Shown here one piece after another: positions 24,976 through 32,232 of a DNA stretch of 41,965 nucleotides. Position numbers and translations under genes: made by a program. The first letter of the stretch is position 1. Each line of letters opens with the position of its first letter. Source of the DNA: Candidatus Omnitrophota bacterium (GTDB lineage: Bacteria; Omnitrophota; Gorgyraeia; Zapsychrales; Zapsychraceae); contig JAGVNC010000010.1 of assembly GCA_020053475.1 (NCBI GenBank), forward strand, positions 1-41,965. The letters run 5' to 3'. The notes under the pieces are model-generated. The model did not search any database and was not told the origin of the DNA. It was given only the letters and a program-made list of their open reading frames with translations.

Positions 24976-26769
24976 ATGAAAAATTATCTAAAATTACTGC
25001 AATTTGTCCGGCCCCATTGGAAATTATTTGCCATTTCTGTTTTTTTGATGCTTTTGGCGAGCCTTTTTGAGGGGTTCCAGTTGCCTATGCTGGTGCCGAT
25101 GATCGATAACATTTTCAACGACAAAGATATCATTATCCCCCAGCAACTTCCCGCCTTTATTGCCGAACCTATTGGATACATCAATTCTCTTGATCGGATG
25201 GTGATTTTTAAGCTTTTCCCTTTTTGGGTCATTGCGCTCATGATTCTAAAGCACATCTTTACTTACTTTTATTCCTATTTCATGAGCGATATTTCCCAAA
25301 AGGTGATGCGCGATATCCGTGACAGTCTTTATGGGAAGATTCAACGGCTTTCGTTGGATTACTTTACGAAGAAGCGCACGGGCGAGCTCATGTCAAGGAT
25401 TACCCACGACGTGAATATCATCGAAAATGCCGTTTCCTACGGGTTGATTGATTTGTTCCGCCAGAGTTTTATGATTGTCATTTATTTATTGATCGCGTTT
25501 GGGATCCATCCTAAAGCTGCGCTAGTCATCTTCGTTATTTTCCCTTTATTAGGATATCCGATGTATCGGATCGGCAAAGCCTTGAAGAAGATTGCCAAAG
25601 GCACCCAAGAAAAAATGGCCGATATTAATTCCATGCTGTTGGAAACCATTTCCGGTGTGCAATTGGTGAAGGCGTTTAATATGGAAAACAAAGAGACACA
25701 ACGCTTTAAAAGCCAAAACGATACCTACTATAAATTTCGGATGAAGGGGGTCAAAAGAACGTTGTTGATTAACCCCATTACAGAGATCGTCGGGATGGCA
25801 TGCGGATTGTCTATTTTCTTGTGGATGGGGTTGGATGTGATCAACAATCATCTTTCCTTAGGTATTTTCGTTTTGTTTTTCGGCTCAATCATGTCGATCA
25901 TCAGCCCTATTAAGAAATTGGGCAATGTGAACGCGATTATGCAGCAAGCATTGTCCGCAACTCAGAGGATTTATGATGTTTTAGACGCGCCGATTACCGT
26001 TAGCGAGGATCCCAAAGCAAAAGCACTCCCGGAAATGTGTCGAGGGATTTCCTTGAACAACGTCACCTTTCAATATCATGAAGAATCGGGGCTCATTCTT
26101 AAAGAGATCAATTTAACAATCAACAAAGGAGAGTTGGTCGCTATCGTCGGGCCGACGGGGGCGGGGAAGACCACATTGGTGAATCTCATCTCGCGGTTTT
26201 ATGATCCAACGACAGGCAGCGTGGACATCGATGGGACGGATGTTAAGACCCTGGCATTCGAATCGCTAAGACAACAAATTGGCATTGTTTCACAATCGAC
26301 GATTTTGTTCCATGATACCGTGAAGGCCAATATTGCCTATGGTCACAGTCACGCTGATCAACCCAGCATTGAAGCGGCCGCTCGCAAAGCTTATGCGCAT
26401 CATTTCATTGAACAAATGCCGTTAGGGTACAACACCGTCATCGGTGATCAAGGGATCCGGCTTTCGGGAGGAGAGAAACAACGCCTTTCGATTGCCCGGG
26501 CGATCCTTAAAAATCCGCCGATCCTCATTTTAGATGAGGCAACCTCCCAGCTGGACTCGGAATCGGAGAAATATATTCAGGAAGCTCTGGATGAGTTGAT
26601 GAAAGGCCGGACCGTCATTGCCATCGCCCACCGCCTGTCGACCGTAACAAGGGCGGATAAAATTGTCGTTTTAGAGCATGGCCGGATGGTAGGGTTGGGC
26701 CGCCACGAAGAACTTTTGCGTACGTGCCCCTTGTATGAGCGTTTACATCGGATGCAGTTTTCAATATAA
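24976..26769 (+). CDS. msbA: Lipid A exporter-type ABC transporter (MsbA-like, fused TMD-NBD)
   Basis: The 597-residue half-transporter has about six membrane helices (residues ~1-310) and a C-terminal ATPase domain. Walker A GPTGAGKTT (~392), signature LSGGEKQR (~496), Walker B ILILDEATSQLD and the H-loop IAHRLS are intact. The family order and length fit MsbA, which flips lipid A-core across the inner membrane; other type-IV ABC exporters look similar, but divergence from lpxB supports this call. ATG 24976 is preferred to the track's 24949 because the latter lies upstream of the -10 box. An AT-rich inverted repeat follows the stop but is not a convincing terminator. Confidence 0.85.
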   Translation: MKNYLKLLQFVRPHWKLFAISVFLMLLASLFEGFQLPMLVPMIDNIFNDKDIIIPQQLPAFIAEPIGYINSLDRMVIFKLFPFWVIALMILKHIFTYFYSYFMSDISQKVMRDIRDSLYGKIQRLSLDYFTKKRTGELMSRITHDVNIIENAVSYGLIDLFRQSFMIVIYLLIAFGIHPKAALVIFVIFPLLGYPMYRIGKALKKIAKGTQEKMADINSMLLETISGVQLVKAFNMENKETQRFKSQNDTYYKFRMKGVKRTLLINPITEIVGMACGLSIFLWMGLDVINNHLSLGIFVLFFGSIMSIISPIKKLGNVNAIMQQALSATQRIYDVLDAPITVSEDPKAKALPEMCRGISLNNVTFQYHEESGLILKEINLTINKGELVAIVGPTGAGKTTLVNLISRFYDPTTGSVDIDGTDVKTLAFESLRQQIGIVSQSTILFHDTVKANIAYGHSHADQPSIEAAARKAYAHHFIEQMPLGYNTVIGDQGIRLSGGEKQRLSIARAILKNPPILILDEATSQLDSESEKYIQEALDELMKGRTVIAIAHRLSTVTRADKIVVLEHGRMVGLGRHEELLRTCPLYERLHRMQFSI

Positions 26770-26810
26770 TAATTAATACTATTAATTAGATTACCCTTAA
26801 AAATTAGTAG

Positions 26811-26839
26811 TTGCAAAAAAAAAGAATATTGGGTATACT
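26811..26839 (+). promoter_or_regulatory. rpsB operon promoter
   Basis: TTGCAA (26811-26816), 17-bp spacer, TATACT (26834-26839). Transcription from about 26846 gives a leader of roughly 140 nt that includes the second copy of the 50-bp palindromic element. The leader has room for S2 autoregulation, but I could not recognise an S2-binding motif. Confidence 0.65.
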
Positions 26840-26929
26840 ACCACAACAAAATTAAGGTTAATCAACAATAATAGCGCAAGATTATGCTGACTAACATCAA
26901 GCTTAACAATTGCCTACTATTGAATAGCA

Positions 26930-26979
26930 CCCGCCTTGCACCGTCCCTACCGGGACGGCATGGGAGCGGGGCAGGGAGG
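26930..26979 (+). repeat. 50-bp GC-rich palindromic element, copy 2
   Basis: Identical to 16283-16332 except for one loop base. It keeps the CCGTCCC/GGGACGG hairpin and ends in AGGGAGG, the Shine-Dalgarno for rpsB. Because the loop base is A here, the alternative pairing with the ribosome site has one mismatch. Confidence 0.9.
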
Positions 26980-26983
26980 AGTG

Positions 26984-27778
26984 ATGGTGGTGGATGATTT
27001 AATCAAAAAATTGCTGGAAGCCGGGGTCCATTTTGGGCATCAAACGAAACGCTGGAACCCCAAGATGAAACGCTTTATTTTCGGCGAGAGAAGCGGGATT
27101 TACATCATTGATCTGGAAAAGAGCGTTGAGCATTTGAATAAAGCCCGTGATTTTTTACGTGACGTCGCCGCTAAGGGCGGGAAAATCCTTTTTATTGGGA
27201 CAAAAAAACAAGCTCAGCCGATCATTGAAGAAGAGGCCCAGAAATCGAATATGTTTTTTGTCAGTAATCGCTGGCCGGGCGGATTGTTAACGAATTTTCA
27301 GACCGTTAAGAAGTCCATTGGGCGGTTGAAAGCCATTGAAGAGATGCAGAGCAACGGCATTTGGGAGAATTTAAAGAAAAAAGAAACCAGTCAATTGACC
27401 AAAGAGCGAGAAAAGTTATTAAGAGATTTGGGGGGGATCCGGGAGATGCATCATGCTCCCGATGTTGTGTTTATTGTTGATCCTAAAAAAGAAGAAATTG
27501 CTGTCCGGGAATCCCGTAAATTAGGGATTCCCATCGTCGCCGTGGTTGATACCAATTGTGATCCTGATCTCATCGATTATCCTATCCCTGGCAATGACGA
27601 TGCGCTTAAGTCGATTCGTCTGCTGACGTCATTGATTGCGGAGAGCATCATTGATGGAAGAAAAGAATTTATGACCAGCGAGACAGCTCGAAAATCTTCT
27701 CAATCTCAAAAAAACGAATCAATTCAAGAAGAAACAGCTAAGCCAGTCGAAGTTACTTCAGCGGAACAATCTTCGTAA
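26984..27778 (+). CDS. rpsB: Ribosomal protein S2
   Basis: The 264-residue protein is S2 of the small ribosomal subunit. Family blocks are [19 protein letters not shown] at the N-terminus, [33 protein letters not shown] and [26 protein letters not shown]. The C-terminal ~35 residues are a Ser/Glu/Gln-rich extension beyond the usual end. The track start (26936) lies in the repeat; ATG 26984 fits the family, though GTG 26990 has better spacing to the Shine-Dalgarno. It heads the conserved rpsB-tsf-pyrH-frr operon. Confidence 0.96.
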   Translation: MVVDDLIKKLLEAGVHFGHQTKRWNPKMKRFIFGERSGIYIIDLEKSVEHLNKARDFLRDVAAKGGKILFIGTKKQAQPIIEEEAQKSNMFFVSNRWPGGLLTNFQTVKKSIGRLKAIEEMQSNGIWENLKKKETSQLTKEREKLLRDLGGIREMHHAPDVVFIVDPKKEEIAVRESRKLGIPIVAVVDTNCDPDLIDYPIPGNDDALKSIRLLTSLIAESIIDGRKEFMTSETARKSSQSQKNESIQEETAKPVEVTSAEQSS

Positions 27779-27809
27779 TTATTTAAATTTTAGAGAAAGG
27801 GTCGTTTCC

Positions 27810-28340
27810 ATGGCAATTACGGCGAATGCTATTAAAGAACTGCGTGAGATGACGTCTTGCGGAGTGATTGAATGTAAAAAGGCGTTGGAAGAATCCAACG
27901 GCGATATTAAAAAAGCCAAAGAAATCCTGCGGCAACGAGGGTTGGAAATCGCGGCGAAAAAGGGAAGCCGCGAAGCGAAAGAAGGAAGAGTTGAGACCTA
28001 CATTCATCCGGGGAATCGGATTGGTGTTTTGGTGGAAGTGAATTGTGAAACAGATTTCGTCGCTAAAAACGAAGATTTTTGCAAGTTCACCCGCGATGTT
28101 GCGTTGCACATTGCCGCGATGAATCCCAAATTCATTAAGCGCGAAGATGTCCCTCAGGAACTTCTTGCCAAACAAGAGAACGCCGCTAAATACATCGAAG
28201 AAGTGTGCTTGTTAGAACAGCCTTTCGTGAAAGATCCGAGCAAAACGATCAAGGACCGTTTATTGGAACTTGTCGCCAGCATCGGAGAAAATATCTATAT
28301 CCAACGATTTATTCGTTATAAGGTCAATGACGTCGAGTAA
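27810..28340 (+). CDS. tsf: Elongation factor Ts (short form)
   Basis: This 176-residue protein is EF-Ts, the GDP/GTP exchange factor for EF-Tu. The N-terminal UBA-like part has [21 protein letters not shown] and the core has [15 protein letters not shown], with TDFV intact, the motif that contacts EF-Tu. It is shorter than the E. coli protein (~283) and resembles the one-core-repeat form of Thermus and cyanobacteria. It follows rpsB by 31 bp and overlaps the start of pyrH by 14 bp. Confidence 0.95.
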   Translation: MAITANAIKELREMTSCGVIECKKALEESNGDIKKAKEILRQRGLEIAAKKGSREAKEGRVETYIHPGNRIGVLVEVNCETDFVAKNEDFCKFTRDVALHIAAMNPKFIKREDVPQELLAKQENAAKYIEEVCLLEQPFVKDPSKTIKDRLLELVASIGENIYIQRFIRYKVNDVE

Positions 28341-29055
28341 AACAAAACCTGTCTACAAACGTATCCTCCTGAAGCTCAGCGGAGAAGCCCTGTTGGGAAA
28401 CCAAGAGCATGGGATTGATGCTGAGACCTGCGCTTCTTTTGCCGAACAAATCAAAGAAGTCCATAGTTTAGGCGTTGATGTGGCCTTGGTTGTCGGTGGC
28501 GGGAATATTTTCCGAGGCCAAGTGGAATCGAAGCGTTTTGGGTTGGATCGTTCGGTCGCCGATTATATGGGGATGTTGGCAACGGTCCTTAACGGGTTGG
28601 CCCTTCAAAACGCGTTAGAACAAATTGGTCTTCCCACCCGTGTCATGACCGCTATTTCCATGTCGGCTATTGCCGAACCGTATATTCGCCGCAGGGCCCT
28701 GCGGCATTTGGAAAAGAGAAGAGTGGTTATTTTTGTCGCTGGCACCGGGAATCCTTATTTTACCACTGATACCGCGGCCGCTTTAAGAGCGAAGGAAATC
28801 AACGCGGATATTATTTTGAAAGCAACGAAAGTAGACGGCGTCTATACCGACGACCCCCTGCGTAATTCTTCCGCCAAAAAGTTTAAAAACCTTAAATTCA
28901 TTGATGTCTTGAAAAAGAACCTGCGGTTCATGGATTCGACGGCGATTAGTTTGTGCATGGAAAATGATCTGCCCATTGTTATTTTTAATTTGGCTCAAAA
29001 AGGGAATATCAAAAAGGTTGTTTTAGGAGAAAAAATCGGAACGGTCATTCAATAG
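28327..29055 (+). CDS. pyrH: UMP kinase
   Basis: The 242-residue protein phosphorylates UMP to UDP. The amino-acid-kinase fold blocks are visible: [55 protein letters not shown] and [16 protein letters not shown] 28327 is inside the end of tsf and is chosen because the protein then begins a few residues before the conserved first strand; the longer ORF from 28270 would overlap tsf by 71 bp. It is the third gene of the translation operon and is very likely translationally coupled to tsf. Confidence 0.95.
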   Translation: MTSSKTKPVYKRILLKLSGEALLGNQEHGIDAETCASFAEQIKEVHSLGVDVALVVGGGNIFRGQVESKRFGLDRSVADYMGMLATVLNGLALQNALEQIGLPTRVMTAISMSAIAEPYIRRRALRHLEKRRVVIFVAGTGNPYFTTDTAAALRAKEINADIILKATKVDGVYTDDPLRNSSAKKFKNLKFIDVLKKNLRFMDSTAISLCMENDLPIVIFNLAQKGNIKKVVLGEKIGTVIQ

Positions 29056-29067
29056 CGAGGATCTACC

Positions 29068-29628
29068 ATGATATCCAAAGAAATTATTCAACAGACGGAA
29101 GTCAAGATGAAAAAGACGATTGAATCAGCCCGTCGAGAATTCTCGGAAGTGCGAACAGGGCGGGCCCATCCTGGCATTATTGAGGGGCTCCATGTCGATT
29201 ATTTTGGGACGCCCACGATGATCAAACAATTAGGGACCATCGGAACGCCGGATCCACGCACCATCCTGATTCAACCGTGGGACCCGACGGTTATTCCCGA
29301 GATTGAAAAGGCGATCAATAATTCTAAATTAGGGCTCACGCCAAACAATGACGGCAAGTCGGTCCGCCTGTCGATTCCTCAGCTTTCGGAAGAACGCCGG
29401 GAAGAATTGAAGAAAATTGTTAAGGACATGGCGGAAAAGAGCCGCGTTTCATTGCGCACCATCCGACGGGATTCCAATGATCGGCTGAAAAAATTAGAAT
29501 CGGAGAAAAAAGTTTCGCAAGATGAAGGATTTAAGGCACACGATGAGATCCAAAAAATAACGGATCGTTTTATTAAAGAAATCGATCAATTGCTGGAAGA
29601 TAAAGGCAAAGCGTTGGTTGAACTTTAG
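29068..29628 (+). CDS. frr: Ribosome recycling factor
   Basis: This 186-residue protein frees ribosomes after termination together with EF-G. It shows the RRF pattern: VRTGRAHPGIIEGLHVDYFGTPT, ARTILIQPWD-like DPRTILIQPWD, IEKAINNSKLGLTPNNDG, the RLSIPQLSEERREEL block, and the long three-helix C-terminus ending ITDRFIKEIDQLLEDK. Length is normal. A GAGG precedes ATG 29068. No terminator is seen before tRNA-Lys, which begins 18 bp after the stop, so the operon may read into the tRNA cluster. Confidence 0.95.
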   Translation: MISKEIIQQTEVKMKKTIESARREFSEVRTGRAHPGIIEGLHVDYFGTPTMIKQLGTIGTPDPRTILIQPWDPTVIPEIEKAINNSKLGLTPNNDGKSVRLSIPQLSEERREELKKIVKDMAEKSRVSLRTIRRDSNDRLKKLESEKKVSQDEGFKAHDEIQKITDRFIKEIDQLLEDKGKALVEL

Positions 29629-29646
29629 ATCTTGATAAGGATTTTA

Positions 29647-29719
29647 GACCCACTAGCTCATCTGGTAGAGCACAGCCCTTTTAAGGCTGGTGTGCCGCGT
29701 TCGAGTCGCGGGTGGGTCA
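29647..29719 (+). tRNA. tRNA-Lys (anticodon TTT)
   Basis: The 73-nt cloverleaf is complete: acceptor GACCCAC/GTGGGTC, anticodon stem CAGCC/GGCTG with loop CTTTTAA, T-arm CCGCG-TTCGAGT-CGCGG. CCA is not encoded. Confidence 0.95.
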
Positions 29720-29738
29720 TTTGACTAGTGCTCAGAGA

Positions 29739-29831
29739 TCGGTGGTCAGTGGTCAGAAATAAAATTTGAGTCAGTGTTGTGATTCGCGAAAGTTGCCCGG
29801 GTGTCTTAAAGAACTGATCACTGACCACTGA
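29739..29831 (+). repeat. Long imperfect inverted repeat between tRNA-Lys and tRNA-Leu
   Basis: The 18-nt arms at 29739-29756 and 29814-29831 match at 16 of 18 positions, and the two mismatches become G-U pairs in RNA. They are built from the short motif GGTCAGTGGTCAG and its complement. The loop is 57 nt. Confidence 0.75.
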
Positions 29832-29842
29832 AAACTGATTTC

Positions 29843-29923
29843 GGGCGGATGGCGGAATGGTAGACGCGCTAGTCTTAGGAACTAGTGGGGAAACTCATGG
29901 AGGTTCGAGCCCTCTTCCGCCCA
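29843..29923 (+). tRNA. tRNA-Leu (anticodon TAG)
   Basis: The 81-nt class II tRNA has acceptor GGGCGGA/TCCGCCC, anticodon stem CTAGT/ACTAG with loop CTTAGGA, a long variable arm (GGGGAAACTCATGG) and T-loop TTCGAGC. CCA is not encoded. Confidence 0.93.
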
Positions 29924-29928
29924 TTAAC

Positions 29929-29988
29929 GTCACACGTCAAAAGTCACAAGAAAAATAAGCTTTTAACTTGTGACATTTGACTTGTGTC
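29929..29988 (+). repeat. Long inverted repeat between tRNA-Leu and tRNA-Gly
   Basis: The 22-nt arms at 29929-29950 and 29967-29988 pair at 19 of 22 positions around a 16-nt A/T-rich loop. The arms contain GTCACAAG and CTTGTGAC units; a further CTTGTGAC follows at 29988-29995. Confidence 0.78.
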
Positions 29989-30011
29989 TTGTGACATATA
30001 AAATAAAATTT

Positions 30012-30085
30012 GCGGCGGTAATTCAGTTGGCTAGAATGCCACCTTGCCAAGGTGGATGTCGTGGGTTCAAATCCCATCCGCCGCT
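30012..30085 (+). tRNA. tRNA-Gly (anticodon GCC)
   Basis: The 74-nt cloverleaf has acceptor GCGGCGG/CCGCCGC, anticodon stem CCACC/GGTGG with loop TTGCCAA, and T-arm GTGGG-TTCAAAT-CCCAT. CCA is not encoded. Confidence 0.95.
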
Positions 30086-30128
30086 TATATTTAGTGGGTT
30101 AAATTCAATGGCTCATAAGGAACTAACG

Positions 30129-30163
30129 TTAAACCCAGCACCTTTTAAAAGGGCTGGGTTTAA
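30129..30163 (+). terminator. Strong hairpin after the tRNA cluster, likely terminator
   Basis: TTAAACCCAGC (30129-30139) pairs perfectly with GCTGGGTTTAA (30153-30163), enclosing the palindrome CCTTTTAAAAGG. There is no long U-tract, so it may be a processing or stability hairpin instead. Confidence 0.55.
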
Positions 30164-30224
30164 TTATCGGGGCTTACCCTAGAGTCGACAATTGCGCACA
30201 GCTTAGATAAGAGGAGGATGTTGC

Positions 30225-30701
30225 ATGAAGATTATGGAATTTTTAAATTCACAAGCGATTTCGGCCGACCTTCAAAGTAAGATGAAAGAAGAAGTCATTG
30301 CCGAATTGGTTGGCCTTCTGATTGACGCGGGGGCAATAGATAAAAAGCATAAAAATAAAATTTTAGAAGTCCTCATGGCCCGTGAGGCATTAGGATCAAC
30401 GGCCATTGGGCAAGGGATTGCGATTCCGCATGGGAAAAGCGAATTCGTTAAAAAATTGGTCGGATGTTTAGGCATTTGTAGAAAGGGAATCGATTTTGAT
30501 TCATTGGACGGCGAACCCGTATATATTTTCTTTCTTCTGATCGCGCCGATGGATTCTGTGGGGCCGCACCTTAAAGCCTTGGCCAGGATATCACGCCTGC
30601 TGAAAGATAAATATTTTCGCGAAAGTTTGAAGGCCAGTGAAGACAAAAAGATGTTGTTGAAATTGATCCAGCAAGAAGATGGGCATTTGGCCAAACTATA
30701 A
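30225..30701 (+). CDS. PTS EIIA domain protein of the nitrogen/fructose type (PtsN-like)
   Basis: This 158-residue single-domain protein is of the PTS_EIIA_2 family. The phosphorylated histidine is H69 in IAIPHGKS; the flanking REALGSTAIGQGIAIPH and FLLIAPMDSVGPHLKALARISRLL blocks are typical. Alone, without EIIB or EIIC, it resembles regulatory PtsN rather than a transport component. A strong GAGGAGG lies seven bases before ATG 30225. It is followed 2 bp later by the yvcK-like gene, then by HPr and enzyme I, which would phosphorylate it. Targets are unknown. Confidence 0.9.
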   Translation: MKIMEFLNSQAISADLQSKMKEEVIAELVGLLIDAGAIDKKHKNKILEVLMAREALGSTAIGQGIAIPHGKSEFVKKLVGCLGICRKGIDFDSLDGEPVYIFFLLIAPMDSVGPHLKALARISRLLKDKYFRESLKASEDKKMLLKLIQQEDGHLAKL

Positions 30702-30703
30702 TT

Positions 30704-31945
30704 ATGACCAAGAATTTTATCAAATGGTTTTATCCTGGGATCAAGATTAAGCGATGGCTGTTTACATCCTCCATCGGTGTTTTCGTCGTGGGGATCGGGT
30801 TTGTGTTGGCCAATCAACCCTATCGTTTTATCAGCACGCTGGGTGTCGTCTGGATTATCTGCGGGATTGTGATTATTGTTTTAGGTGTGGGGAAGATGAT
30901 TGTGTCATTGTTGACTTTATTCCTTCCCGAAGGCGAACGAGATTTAGTGAATATTCTTTATAAACGAAGGTATTTGGAGCGTGGGCCCAAAATTGTGGCG
31001 ATTGGCGGCGGGCATGGACTTTCGCATTTGATTTATTCGTTGAAGGAATACACCTCCAATATTACGGCGATTGTGACCGTCGCGGATAGTGGAGGATCTT
31101 CAGGACGCCTGCGGGAGGAATTTAATATCGTGGCCCCGGGCGACATCCGAAACTGCTTGGTGGCGTTAGCGGATGCTCCGGCATTGATGGGGGAGTTGTT
31201 TCAATTCCGTTTCTCAAAAGATTCCCAATTGCAAGGGCATAATTTTGGGAATTTGTTTTTAACGGCCATGGTGCAATTAACGGGTGGAGATTTTGAACGT
31301 GCGGTTAAGGAATCGAGCAATGTATTAGCAATCCGCGGGAAGGTTGTCCCCTCGACGGTTGAGAATGTCCATTTGGTGGCCGAATACATGGACGGAACGC
31401 AGACACAAGGGGAAGCCAAGATCCCAAATCCTAATACCCGGATCAAGCATCTATCCTTGACGCCTCAAGAGGTCAGGCCGACCCAAGACGCTTTAAAGGC
31501 GATTGATGAAGCGGATGTCATTATTCTGGGGCCGGGAAGTTTATACACGAGCGTCATTCCCAATTTGATTATCAATAAGATGAGTGAAGCGATCGCCCGA
31601 TCCCAGGCGTTTAAGATTTATGTGTGTAATGTCATGACTCAAAACGGAGAGACAGATGGTTATTCGGCCAGTGATCATGTTTATGCCTTGGTTGAGCATT
31701 CAGACCCGAAGGTTTTAGACGTGTGCCTGATTAATAATGCGTCAGCGCCGCAAGAGGCATTGGTCCGTTATGAGCATGAAAATTCTTTCCCTGTTGCCGG
31801 GGACATTGAGAAGATCCGTGGAATGGGCTACAAAGTCGTTGCAACAGATTTGTTAGGCGTCACGGATTATGTTCGTCATGATTCGACGAAATTATTAAGG
31901 GCTCTGATTAAAATTATTGAAAGCAACAGGATTATTCGACGTTAA
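30704..31945 (+). CDS. YvcK/GlmR-like (CofD-fold) protein with N-terminal membrane segments
   Basis: This 413-residue protein has a YvcK-type CofD fold: VAIGGGHGLSHLIYSLKEY, VTVADSGGSSGRLREEF, PGDIRNCLVALAD, NFGNLFLTAMVQLTGGDFERAV and LGPGSLYTSVIPNL. In Bacillus subtilis YvcK/GlmR binds UDP-GlcNAc and supports cell-wall precursor flow. This protein carries about 85 extra N-terminal residues with two hydrophobic helices (WLFTSSIGVFVVGIGFVLA and VVWIICGIVIIVLGVG), so it should be anchored in the inner membrane. Gene order EIIA-yvcK-HPr-EI suggests that carbon status and wall synthesis are coupled here; that is inference. Confidence 0.88.
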   Translation: MTKNFIKWFYPGIKIKRWLFTSSIGVFVVGIGFVLANQPYRFISTLGVVWIICGIVIIVLGVGKMIVSLLTLFLPEGERDLVNILYKRRYLERGPKIVAIGGGHGLSHLIYSLKEYTSNITAIVTVADSGGSSGRLREEFNIVAPGDIRNCLVALADAPALMGELFQFRFSKDSQLQGHNFGNLFLTAMVQLTGGDFERAVKESSNVLAIRGKVVPSTVENVHLVAEYMDGTQTQGEAKIPNPNTRIKHLSLTPQEVRPTQDALKAIDEADVIILGPGSLYTSVIPNLIINKMSEAIARSQAFKIYVCNVMTQNGETDGYSASDHVYALVEHSDPKVLDVCLINNASAPQEALVRYEHENSFPVAGDIEKIRGMGYKVVATDLLGVTDYVRHDSTKLLRALIKIIESNRIIRR

Positions 31946-31962
31946 AACGATAGTGAGTTAAT

Positions 31963-32232
31963 ATGCGAAAAGTTACCCGGGAAATCACGATCAAAAACCC
32001 CCAGGGGCTTCATGCCCGTCCGGCAGCGATGTTCGTGCAGGTCGCCGCCAAGTATACTTCCAAAGTGACCCTTCAAAAAGGCGATGAAAAAGTCAATGGA
32101 AAATCCATCATGGGGATCCTGACATTAGGGGCCCAGAAAGATTGTCAAGTCATTCTTGATGTAGAAGGCCCGGATGCCGAACAAGCCGTTATGGAATTAG
32201 AAGAACTATTATTGAGGGATAATATCCAATGA
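31963..32232 (+). CDS. ptsH: Phosphocarrier protein HPr
   Basis: The 89-residue protein is HPr. The phosphorylated histidine is H17 in QGLHARPAAMF, and the regulatory serine region is present as S48 in NGKSIMGILTL. HPr takes phosphate from enzyme I and passes it to EIIA. S48 suggests that HPr kinase control is possible, but no hprK lies in this window. The stop overlaps the enzyme I start (ATGA). Confidence 0.95.
   Translation: MRKVTREITIKNPQGLHARPAAMFVQVAAKYTSKVTLQKGDEKVNGKSIMGILTLGAQKDCQVILDVEGPDAEQAVMELEELLLRDNIQ

Noticed and set aside
26771-26787. AATTAAT/ATTAATT inverted repeat after msbA as a terminator
   Set aside because: All A/T stem with no U-tract; too weak to support a terminator call.
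29739-29831. An attachment site or integrated element at the tRNA cluster
   Set aside because: No copy of a tRNA 3' end was found nearby and no integrase gene is in the window.
29970-30182. 70-residue ORF over tRNA-Gly
   Set aside because: It runs through the complete tRNA-Gly gene and the following hairpin.
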